A DNA stretch of 64,000 bases from Anarhynchus alexandrinus. Lineage: Eukaryota > Chordata > Aves > Charadriiformes > Charadriidae. Location: positions 894,888 through 958,887 of the forward strand of contig VUYV01000148.1 in assembly GCA_008711295.1 (NCBI GenBank), read 5' to 3'. This document shows, piece by piece, positions 1-12,460 of this stretch. Every line of letters begins with the position of its first letter. Positions within the stretch are counted from its first letter, which is position 1. The notes under the pieces were generated by a model. The model saw only the letters and a list, made by a program, of their open reading frames with translations, was not told where the DNA came from and searched no databases. Position numbers and translations under genes: made by a program.

Positions 1-3000
1 GTAAAATCCATCAGTGGAGGCTCCACTTGCAAAACAGAGAGAGCTACATCACACAGCAAAACCTTATGATATCAAATCCAACTCAATTCTTTTCCATCAG
101 TTATGGCTCCTTGAGCAACTAACCTATTGAGTTTCTTCACTAAATTACATCTTAACTCCCTGAAATGATACAAATGCCAAGAATATATGCAGTGAAATAA
201 AGCGGGATTTACCCTGTCCTTTTGGGCACACTAACTCACAATGACAAAAGCTATTTAGAACACAATTTTTTCCAGTGGAGCTCTTGAAGTGAAATGAATT
301 TAGTTTTGCACAAGTCTACAGAAAATTTTGTCCCAAATCTTCCATTCTAAACGTGATTGACTGCATGCCATCAAGAAAATTGATGAGATGTGTGCTATTT
401 CCACAGCCATGGGGGTTTTGTGGATACTATTCAAACCAAATGTTGAAAGTTGGGGTTAAATGATAGCATGAATCTGCACTATGCAGTTCTCATGTTTATT
501 TCTGAGCACAGGAAATCAGCCTGTATAGTTGTCATCTTGTTTTTACTTTATAAAATTAACAGCTCAGACTTGCACAACCTAGTTAGTATCCGTGAACTAT
601 ATAGGTCAAGAAGAGTCTGAGGCATTCTTGGTTTCCTACAATATAAGACTATTACAGTGTGGCAGACTTCCAGTCTCTCCTTAAGGAATTCCAAAATAAA
701 GTTCTAGTTTATACTGAAAAGTTCCATTTCTCCATACCTTCCAGGATTTTATAAAATACCTTGTCCCCTTCTTTGCTTCTGCTGAGCTCTAAATTGGCTT
801 GCAAACATACTGATTATTTTCCACTTACTTTTTATGTGCCTCTCATCCAAAAATTTCAAGTAGCTAAATAGGAGGTAAAATGTATATGGAAGGTTTTCTT
901 TTCAAATTGTAGGGAAGTTGAGGCAGAGAACAGATGACTAGTTACCAAATCATATGGACGTCCGCAGCAGAGTTGAGAACAAGTACTCAAGACAACTCAG
1001 AGTGGGGAAGAAAAGCTCAGGAGGAAATTCATCTTTCTGACACCACTGAGACCAGTTGAGGAGTCCTCTCCCTCTGGTTGGCTCTGATGAAGCTTCTGCT
1101 GAAGTCTTGTTCGTTTTGGGGCAACACACTTCAGGAAAGATAAGGGGCTAACTGGAGAGAATCCAAAGGAGAGATCCAGTGGCTAGAAAATAATCTGTGG
1201 TAAAATGAAAGTACTGGTTAGTACAGAGAAGGGACAACTGTGGTGAGACACGATCATGCCTGCACTTTGTGACCACAATGGTTAGGACAAGGAATAATGG
1301 GCCTAATTAAATTGCAGACAGGTTGCACACTGAGAAAAATTCACAAACAATAAGAATATTACGATGCTGGAAAAGCATAGGATGGAATTTCTATCTTTCT
1401 GAACTTCTATCCAAAACAGTGTGACAGTATCTGCTCCCACCTCAAGACTGGAGGGAACTACATGCTCTCAAAGTGCCCTTCCAAAGCTGATCCTTCTGCT
1501 GGTGCCTGCCATTAGTCCTAAGAGAGGCCAGTTCATACCACCAAGAATCAGTGCAAGCCAGGGTGCTTTAGGGATAGGCATATCCAGAGCCCAAATCCCA
1601 TCACTCCCAGGGTATCCCCTTGTCCTCAGGGAATATTTTCTTAGAGTGAAAAACAGATCTTGCTACAGAGTGCGTTTCCTCTATAATTTAGGCAACACCT
1701 CAGTGCACAATAAGCAGAGCTCAGGTCCTTTCTATTTAGCATAGAATAGTGTTTTCAATTAAGGGGAAAGGAAAAACCAAAAAATGACCATAATAGTATG
1801 GTGTAATGTGACCACAGTAATATTGACAAGGAGAGCATCATGTGAAGGCATCCAAACCAGCAGTAATTATTCCAGTATTTTTTTGATCTCTAATCTGCAA
1901 GTTGCAACACAGCTAACAGCAAAACTATATTTTAACCTGTTACATTCCAAAGGTCTTTCCTGTCCAGTTTTCTTCAAAACCCAAGATTTACTGTAAATAA
2001 TTGTACCATTGGATACAGCAGTTAAAAAATGAAAACTACAAACTACTATACAATACTGGAAACAACCCCTTCTGTTAGTTCTAGAAGAAACACCAATGGC
2101 TGAAGACAAAGGAGAAAAAAGCTTCATAACTCATTCTTAATAGGTAATTTGAAACGGCCAATTGAATTAAGCAGGAACTCAGAGTTAAGGCCAGTACAGA
2201 ACATTCTCAAAGAGTTTCATATGGAAAACGCTGAACAGATAAAATTGAACAACTGCAGAAGAATGTAATAATTTTCTCAAAATATGACTAAAACACCAGA
2301 GCCCTTCATTTTTACTTTGAAGTTCTTTCTTTTTTTCTTGTATAACCTGGTTGAAATGACAATGTAATTTGTTCAACATTTCCAATAGCATTTTTTTTCC
2401 TTTCCAGAATTTTTATTCCATGGAAAAGTACATTCTGACTCACAGTGAAAAGACATTTTTTGAATATCAAATTCTCCCAAGCAATGTAAACTGCATTTTA
2501 ATCAATAGCACTGGTGAAGAAATAGAAAACATTTTCACACTGTCAGATAAATGACATGTCAGATACTGACAAAATAAGCAAAAGCATTTAACAGTGAAGT
2601 TTGCAGAAAAATAACTTTTTCAAATAAGGGAAATCTTCCTGAATAAGACAATCTGGGTTAGCAATCTTTTGTTTAAATGCAAAAGCAATCCACTCTCTAG
2701 ATTCCTGCTAGTAACAACATTTAACTGTGAATCACGTGCAACGCGTTTCAAGATAGAGTTCCCGTCACTGAGCTCCAGTGATTTATTTCTGCAGTTGCCA
2801 GAGGGGTCTAAGCTCAAGACCCAGATGCAGCAAAATGTGTTAGATCAGAGCATGTCATAACCTTACCAAATAACACATTAATCCAAAATAGGGCGGGGTG
2901 ATAAACGATTCCTGTCCAGCCAGAATCTGGGAACAGAGAGTTCAGAAGCTGTGAATGTTCACAGCTTCTCCTGCACCTTATGAAAACCAACAGAAAGATG

Positions 3001-5700
3001 GTAAAAGCTTTGTTTGATGCGCGGAACAGAAATGCAGTGATGAGGAATATAATTTGCAGGAACTAAACGGTCCTGACTCTGCCTTTTAGCATGTTCATGT
3101 CCAAGATAAAAGAACTGACATGCACCAGCCCTGACTGGATTACAGTCTTCTCCCTTCTTGACAATGAGAAACTAGTGCCTGAGAAAAACTGGGAACAGCA
3201 GGCAATAGCAAGAAGAACTGGCAAGGCGACTCTTGCAAGGTACTGATGCTTATCTGTATCACAGCACTAGATGGGCAGTGTTACACCACTGCGTTGCACG
3301 TTTTATTGAAATGGGAAATAACCCACATGTAGGATACCACTTACAGTATTAACTGAAAAGTACAAAGAGAAAGAAAATGGAATCAGCACTTACCCCTAAA
3401 AGCCCAATAAATTCACCAGAATTCAGTACGTTAGACAGACACAGAGAAATACCTCAAAGAACAAGCTGCAATTAACCTTCCCAAGAGTGAGAGTACAATT
3501 TACTTTCAGTTTGGCATTTCCAAGGTGAATGGATGGTGTGCAGGGCTCTCCACAGGATAAAAAGATTTCCCTTCACATGGCACTTGCTCTCAGTGACAAC
3601 TGTGCATGAGCTATTACCATCCAGCCACACTCAAGTGAAAAAGCATCTGTTTTCACAAACAAACAAAAAGCTAACAGCGCTTTCTAAGGTGAGACCTCCT
3701 TAGTCTCAGCTGCAGACAGGCTAGGAATTAATGGCAATTGTGAAACCCCTCTCTTATCCCCCCAAAAGCAGCCTGCCCTTAAAGATCAGCGCATGCACAG
3801 GGGCAGCAACTGTACCATCTGCTAGCAAAGTCCTTACACGAGCTGGAAATACAAAACCCTTGGGAGTGCAGTGTGGTTTAAAGAAACAAGGCTTGGGAAG
3901 TACTTTAAGAGCCACCAAGAGAAGATGCTTGAAGCCTCAACTGCAAAAGTACATTAACATAGACACTACTACACTTTGAAAGTCTCCTGTCATTGCTGAA
4001 ATATTTACTGCAGCTCTTAATCACAAATTCCCCTGACTCATTATGTATCTCCCAGTTCCTGAATTTCTACGCTTAAGCTCAGAAATTAAAGCAAGCAATT
4101 TGAATGCAGACAATACAGGAAAGCTTGTGGGCTTTTTACAGTTGTTGACTCACACTTCTGCCTGTGCTCCCTGCCCAAGTAACAATTTAAGCAAAGAATT
4201 CACTGTTTTAAAATGGGTCAGTAATATAAAGGTTTTTCTTACCTCTCAATCTAAAAAGAAGCTATCAAAATTCACCAGTTAGAATCAAGACTTACCTCAC
4301 AGATCATTTTCTGAACGAAGATAAGAAGAAAAAAATTCTTTTTAATCCAAAATTCCCTATTTTTCAGGAGACATCAATATCCAGCCCTCAAAAGTTCTGC
4401 CACTAAAAATAAAATCCAAGAACAACTTTTATACTTGATCCCCTTTTCTTTGTTTCCTATGAACTGCAGCATGTTAGCGCCCTCTGAAAAATCAAAGAAT
4501 TGCTTTCCCAGGTGATACGAGAGGCTCTTAACCATTTCCTGCCTGTGCCAGCAAGACTCCTCCCAACTTCTCGCCACTGTAATTCAAGCAATATGACATT
4601 AAAATAAGAAAAGCCCATTAATCTTGACTTGGATATCTGTAAGAACTGTTAATGAACTTCCAGATAACTCCTTTGATAGTATTTGATCTATTTCAACAGT
4701 ATCTCCAGCCATACAAAGAATAGCCATAGTTCTCACCATACGCAGCCACCTTAAAAAGGTAAGCTGCACAGTGTTGTCCTATTAAGTAAATACAATTCCC
4801 TACCTGCCCTCTTCCCATGGTGCGAGATGATGGGACAATAATGCCTGAAGAGAACAAGCCTGAAAAATGGGCAGCAGCCAAAATACTTGCCAGCAGAAAA
4901 AGATAAACGAACACATTTAAATAAAAAAAGGATGGTCTCAGACTGAAGTCACAGGAACACAGACCACACGGTCCATGAGCTGCCAGGAACACATTACCCC
5001 AAATGTAATAGCAAAGTCAAGCCTTTTTTTGCCATTACTGTTTGTAAGGTTTGGGTTTTTTTTTTCAACCCACCACTTTAGGTATTTGCAGAAATTGAAT
5101 TTCTACCAGGGTACGTGTAAGCAAGGACAACAGGCCAGCTCTCACTTCATACATAATTATTCCAGATTTACATGGAAAATCTTCAAGATCTGGCTCATTT
5201 ACCTAACTTCACAGCAGGTGGATGGGCACAAAACTACCTCCTGTGCAAACACACCTCAGTACCATGTGGCCACACATAAAGAGACTGTGCTGACAGCTTC
5301 ATCCCCTGAAAATCATAGTGTAAAATGGCCCCTCAGCTCTCACACTGCTGCCTCCTCACCTCCTTCCAGCGCCTCCAGACTGAGGCCTGCTGCAGATTGC
5401 GTCCAGCCCCGCAGCACAACACATTGCTGCTAAATGTAGCACCCGGCTAAGTAGTTATTTAAACCAAAGACCAAGCTGGATTCAGCTGTGCGAGCCCACA
5501 GGGGGCAGAGGCAGGGCAGGTCTCCTCACAGACAGCACCTCCCTGAGGGAACAGGCCCACTCCCCCATCTCCCATGGCTGCAGGCCCGGGCGGGGCCCTC
5601 TGCCCCCTTCAGCCTGGGAGAGGAAGAAAACCTCATTTCCATCAGCTTCAGTCTCTTACTGCGCGCCGAGACAGCCTCAAGGGCAGCGCACTGAGACCAC
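1..5700. other. No recognisable gene (left flank)
   Basis: I found no exon that I can assign to a protein family here on either strand. Every reading frame is short, and none that I checked is bounded by convincing splice sites with recognisable coding content. The base composition is AT-rich and intron- or intergenic-like up to about 5.2 kb, then becomes GC-rich towards the MRPS17 promoter. It could be intergenic DNA or an intron or 3' UTR of a gene lying further left. In human the left neighbour of MRPS17 is a KRAB zinc-finger gene (ZNF713), and nothing like a C2H2 finger array is visible. Confidence 0.5.
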
Positions 5701-5749
5701 GCTCCCTCACCAGCCCCTCACCCGCTCCTGAAGGGGCGTGAAGGCCCCC

Positions 5750-5896
5750 CCTGCGCCTTTAAATCCTCCCAGGAGGCTCCTCCCTTCCCCGCCGCAGGCC
5801 CCGCCCCGCTGCCGCGCGGCTCTTCCGGCTGAGGTCCCGCCCCTTCCGGCTCCGCGTCTTTAAGGCCCCTGAGGCGCGGCGGTAGGAGCCTCGGCG
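5750..5896 (+). promoter_or_regulatory. MRPS17: MRPS17 promoter and non-coding first exon
   Basis: A GC-rich, TATA-less stretch contains GC boxes and two copies of CTTCCGG (5822-5828 and 5843-5849). On the minus strand these read CCGGAAG, the core ETS/GABP (NRF-2) site. NRF-2 is known to drive many nuclear genes for mitochondrial proteins, which fits MRPS17. A good splice donor, GGCG|GTGAGAGG, lies after 5896 and would end an untranslated first exon that joins the acceptor before 7590. The transcription start is not determined. Divergent transcription to the left is possible but no partner gene was identified. Confidence 0.55.
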
Positions 5897-6405
5897 GTGA
5901 GAGGGGCTGAGGGGAGGCCGCGGCGGGCGGGGGGCTCTCGGCATGGGGCACTGCCTGGGTTAGAGGCACTCTCTGGGAGGCGGCTGAGGTGCTGAGCTGA
6001 GGCCCGGTGCCTGCGAGACAGGGCCTTCCCCCTCAGCCCCGCTGGCAGGGAGGTTGCCGAGGCTGGGCCTGGTGGGGAGGGCTGTGGAGACCCGGGGGGT
6101 TGGGGGGGAGAGCAGGCAGGCGGAAGGCTCCGAATCTGTTTAAACTTCCTCTTTTATCCTGTTCTTCCTGAAGAGAGGCGCCCAGCCCAGCTGTCTGCGT
6201 CCCATCTTCCTGGTAGCTGCTTTGTGGGTGTTGCTTATTTTGTGCACGTTTACCTCTCCCTGGCATGGTCACTGTGTGGTTGGTGGTGGTTAGCCCTGTT
6301 TTACAGAATGAGAGCTCTCACACTGACTCCCTCTCCCCAACCCTGTGGGTCACAGGGCTGAGTCAAGAATGGTAAAAGCAACCCTGAGTATTGCTGCTTG
6401 AAGCA

Positions 6406-6542
6406 TTTCATCCTATGGATGTGTCTCTATATCCTTAAACTTCTCTTTTGATGTGTTGCATCAGGCCTACAGGAGAGCTGGGGAAGGACTTNGTTTCATC
6501 CTATGCATGTGTCTCTATATCCTTAGAGCTGGGGAAGGACTT
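6406..6542 (+). repeat. Interleaved duplication around an N
   Basis: A 32-nt string at 6406-6437 recurs with one change at 6494-6525, and an 18-nt string at 6474-6491 recurs at 6525-6542. A single undetermined base at 6492 separates the two sets. The offsets differ (88 and 51), so it is not one simple tandem repeat. It sits exactly at the 5' edge of the CR1 fragment. Confidence 0.8.
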
Positions 6543-6790
6543 TTTACTAGGGCATGTAGCAATAGGATGGAGGGAAATGGCTTTAAACTGGAAGAGAGCA
6601 GGTTTAGACTAAACATTAGGAAGAAGTCTTTCATTTTAAGGGTGGTGAGGCCCCATCCCTGGAGGTGTTCAAGGCCAGGCTGGACGTGGCCTTGGGCAAC
6701 CTGGTCTGGTGGGAGGTGTCCCTGCCTATGACAGGGGGGTTGGACTAGGTGATCTTCAAGGTCCTTTCCAACCTAAACCATTCTATGATC
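6525..6790 (+). mobile_element. CR1 LINE 3' fragment
   Basis: This segment matches the familiar avian CR1 3' region. It starts near GGGGAAGGACTTTTTAC, passes through the segments for fixed-size CR1 ends (GGTGTTCAAGGCCAGGCTGGA), and ends with CCTTTCCAACCTAAACC and ATTCTATGAT. It is 5'-truncated and carries an internal deletion of roughly 40 bp relative to the usual element, just before CCCCATCCCTGG. It lies in intron 1 of MRPS17 in the sense orientation. Confidence 0.9.
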
Positions 6791-7610
6791 TAAGCAAGTG
6801 TCATTTAGTCTTACAAAATGAATAGATGGAGAATTCAACAGGTGTCAGTTTTGCTTAAGAGTACAAAGCTGGGTGGGAGAGAAAAAGGTCAGTCTTCATT
6901 GGTTTTAATATTAGTTCAAGCCTTTTAATGTCTAGCAATTTATTTTGCCCATGACTCTTGCAAGAGTGGTATAGAAAGCTCTCCCTAATTAAGCAAATCA
7001 AATAAGGTTATAGAGTATAATTACTTAGGGGAAAGAACTAACTCAAAAGTGATTACACTTACTGTAGGTCAGACAACTCTTTGATATGTCATTTATGCTT
7101 TGAGACACTTATTGCCTTTCTGAGGTTTCATCAGCTCAGCTAATAATGAGGTATACAGAAGCAAATGACTTTCTGAACAAAAGTTAGGCTACTCACTGTT
7201 TTCGTTCACTCTGGTCATACACAGACCTGATTAACAGGTGTCCAGCAAAAACAGCTGCTGGAGAATGAGTTAAAAATCATAACTTCCACAGCTACACACT
7301 TCTGTATTGTGTAGGGGACAATTGGTATGATTCAAAGGAACTTTGTGGTATAAGGTCTCATCCTCACACTACTCTGTCCATATTTACTGCCATCCTGACA
7401 TAACTTTCCCTGGTAATGGGGACATGTTCAGATCCCTTCTTATATGGAGTTTTGAACTGCTTATATCTACCCTGTTTTTCCAACAAAATGACCTAATTAA
7501 GCTTTTAGTCTGAAACGGAAATCATAATTTTGGTATTGATCAGAAACTATTTTTTTGGTATAATAACATGTCTGCTTGCTTGTTGCCAGGCACTGGATGA
7601 TCATAACTAA

Positions 7611-9365
<1,755 letters not shown>

Positions 9366-9467
9366 AGGGGAATATATTTAAACAGAGGGCTTTTCAGCTT
9401 GTCTCTGTCAGGGATGTTTGGGGTCCTGCTGTTGTATGTTAAATGTTTCAGTGAAATCTGTAGTAAA

Positions 9468-9473
9468 AATAAA
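9468..9473 (+). terminator. MRPS17: Probable MRPS17 polyadenylation signal
   Basis: A canonical AATAAA lies about 100 nt after the MRPS17 stop codon. Another AATAAA-containing stretch occurs near 9.93 kb, so a longer 3' UTR is possible. Confidence 0.55.
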
Positions 9474-9479
9474 TAGTAG

Positions 9480-11890
9480 ACATAGTTGCTTATAAGAACG
9501 GATGTTACAGATTGATAGACACCTCAAATCTTTAAATGAAAATACAGAAAAAAAATGTGAGTTTAGTGTTAATACTTCATTTTGTTGCATGTAGTTTTGC
9601 CCTGAGCCCTGAGAGTTTCAAAAGCCAGCTGCTGTCTTGTAGTGACTCTTCTGTATTGAGAAAGACAAGAACATAACTGTATGATGTTTAAGTTTGGTAG
9701 GAGGGTCACTATATTATTTGATTGTTCTGTATTTCAGACAGACTATTGTTTGTAGGAATACTTAAGATAATGCTATTAAAACTTTTGAAAGGAAGTGCAG
9801 AATTTTAAAACCAGCTACCTGCATGTGTCCTTATTTCCTCTTACAGTTGCTCATATCACATTGCAGTATCTTTGAACTTCCAAAATCCCTAACAAAAATA
9901 CAGCCACTTGCCTTTATAATGGCAGTAAGGTGAGAATAAAAACTTTGAGGAGCTTAGCATGGTTGCCTTTGTAACCTGTCCAAAGGAAGTATTTAGTTCT
10001 GGGAGCGATGGATCTCTTTGAACTGCCAGCAGGAAGCTGATGAGAATACAAAGCCAAAAAATTAGAAGTAAAGACGGTTAGATTTAGTCTCATCAGAAAA
10101 GCTAATTAAAACAACACTTTTTGGGAGAGATACAGGTACCGATTGGCTGCATACTTTAATATGAAACTAGAAGGCCAAAGAAGTTAATGATTAAAGATCA
10201 CTTTATCCTGCTACAGCTCTGGGGATCTTATGTCCTGTCTTCCAGGACATAAAGCAAACAGTGTGCAGCTGTTAGAGCAGCCTTGTGTTGCTGACTTTTC
10301 ATTCTGATCTAAAGGGGCATCTGCCTCACAACCCAGCATTGGTGGGGATGGCATTCCATGGCCCTATATGGGGGGAGAGTGGTATATTAAAGCTATGAGA
10401 AATCATTTGTGAGGTGTCCCCCTGTGTCATTGGTCTTCATTTAAGATCAGAAGCTAAACAAGGTGTATCTGAACAGAGTTCCTCTCACCTAAAATATCTT
10501 ACTTTAAGAAGCTGAGCCAGCTTACACTGGTAAGCTGTCGGTTTTGTTCTCTTCCATTGTCAAAGTGGTGTAAATCATTTGCCCTTTAACTTCCCTCACC
10601 TGCACAAAATCAGTTTCAGCTGCCTGCAAACAGCTAACAAAGTTCAGTTGAACTCAACAAATTATTTGGGCTAGGAAGAATGTGAAACTTACATTTTCTT
10701 CAGTGCTTCAAACCAAAAAATACTGATCTTTGAATGCTCGTCCTCCAGTACTGTCCTGTATGTCAGATGGATAAGCTGGGGCATCAAGACCCCTTGATTC
10801 AAATGTCTGTGTAAATCAATAATGTGAACATGGACTCTGAGTTTGAGGCAGTGACTTCAACATATGGCTGTAGGTTATTCTTGTGGATATGTTTTTTGCA
10901 GTGTTTTAGGTTTATGTAAATTACTTAGTAACTCCAGCTGGCTGATAAGGCCCTTGTGGAAGTGGAAGGAAACCCGGGCTCTGACTCCTGCTCCGGTGAA
11001 TGTAAAATGTGAAACTTCATCCCCAGCAGAGATTGAGAGAAATCAGACCCGGGCTGGGGCACGGCCCTGGGCTGTGGGAAATACATGCATGTTGTATCCC
11101 AGCAGGCAGTAAAGGAACCTGACCCTCAGTATTTGGGATATGAGTGTTCTGATAATGGGGCTTATAATGTTTATAAGAAATAGAGAAAGGTTCCTGTTTG
11201 CTTAATGAGTTGCATCTACATCTAATTAGAAGTAAATAATCTTTCCCTGTACCTCCTGTGATTTTTCTTGAGTAGCTGTGAAAATGTCCTGTTTTTTTTC
11301 TGAAGATTGATTCATGGCAGAAGGTTGTCAGGTTTTTTTTTCAGTGTGCAGGTGGGCTCTGGAGGGTCGCTCGAGAACTTGACGTGCTGTCAGATCAAAA
11401 TGTGATTAAATGCACAGTGTGAAGTGTAACTTGTTTTTTAAAGAATGATGGCAACTGTAGGTTAAACTGGTATTTAAAGAGGCACCGCAAACATTGTACT
11501 TCACATTGAACTTGCTAGCCTCTGACTTACTCTCATAAAAAAAATAATCATAAAACAGCAATGGAAACTGCGTAGTGAAATGATTTAAACTTTATATGTG
11601 CTACGTAGAAAGACGAGGTTTGCTCATTAACCTGTTTTCTGTGTTGATTGGCTAGTTGCTTTTAGAGCTGTCCTTTAACTATTAGCCTAATTAGAAGTTT
11701 ATTCTTAATTTAAAGTTATTTAAGGATTTCTTAATTTAAAGTTATTTAAAGATTTAATGCCAGCACGCACCACCCATTCAGCCAAATTAAATACTACCAT
11801 AGCTGTAAGGGCGTGAAGAAAACATTTCAGCGACACGTGGGTGACAAACGTACAAGTTTTCGCACATGATTCAATAAACGCCTGGGCGTC
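9480..11890. other. MRPS17-NIPSNAP2 intergenic region
   Basis: AT-rich DNA with no recognisable exon lies between the MRPS17 polyadenylation signal and the NIPSNAP2 CpG island. A short string near 10445-10465 resembles part of 5S rRNA (see rejected items). Nothing else stands out. Confidence 0.5.
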
Positions 11891-11899
11891 TTTCTTAGC

Positions 11900-12460
11900 G
11901 TTTTTCAGGCGAGACCCTAAACCAGCGCCGTCTCACCCCAAAAGCCCAGCACCCGGGGAAGGTACACACGATCCCCCCGGCTCTGGGCTGGGGCGCTCTG
12001 CGCATGCGCGCCTGGCTCCACACCCCCCCGGGGGCGTGGCCGGAGGACCACCGCCCCCCCCGCGGCGGTGCGCCCCTCGCGTGCGGCGGCGGCGTTGCAA
12101 CGCTCAGCGCCCCCCCCCTCCCCCANNNNNNNNNNNNNNNNNNNNNNNNNNNNNNNNNNNNNNNNNNNNNNNNNNNNNNNNNNNNCCCCACCCCCCCCCT
12201 CCCCTTGCCTGACTGGAAATGGCGCCCCGCTCGCCAGGGCAGCTGACAGGCCGGGCCCGGGGCCCTCCCGCGGGGCGGGCGGTGCGACCCGCTCGGGGTG
12301 TCCTTCAAGGTCATGGGCCCCAAGGCCACCTCCTTCCCCTCCCTCCCCCAAGGCCGCCCCTAGGTGGGGATGATGGCCGAGCCGCCGCGCCGGGGACCGG
12401 GTGCCCGCCACCTCCTGCCGCCTGTCACCCGGCCTCGGGCTGCAGGGACACCCCGCCCCG
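11900..12460 (+). promoter_or_regulatory. NIPSNAP2: CpG island at the NIPSNAP2 5' end
   Basis: A strongly GC- and CpG-rich region contains a 60-base gap (12126-12185) flanked on both sides by long C runs. It lies upstream of the first confirmed NIPSNAP2 exon and in the right orientation. It is the only CpG island between MRPS17 and that exon, so it is the likely promoter. The C runs would be G-runs on the minus strand, which may explain the sequencing gap. No TATA box was seen. Confidence 0.6.
12126..12185. other. Assembly gap (60 N)
   Basis: Sixty undetermined bases lie within the NIPSNAP2 CpG island, between two poly-C/CCCCT tracts. Part of the NIPSNAP2 5' UTR or first exon could be hidden here. 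Confidence 0.99.

Noticed and set aside
10440..10470. String GATCAGAAGCTAAACAAGGT resembling the middle of 5S rRNA
   Set aside because: Only about 20 nt are similar. The flanking A-box and internal-control-region context and the rest of the 5S fold are missing. It could be a trace of a 5S-derived SINE but cannot be supported.
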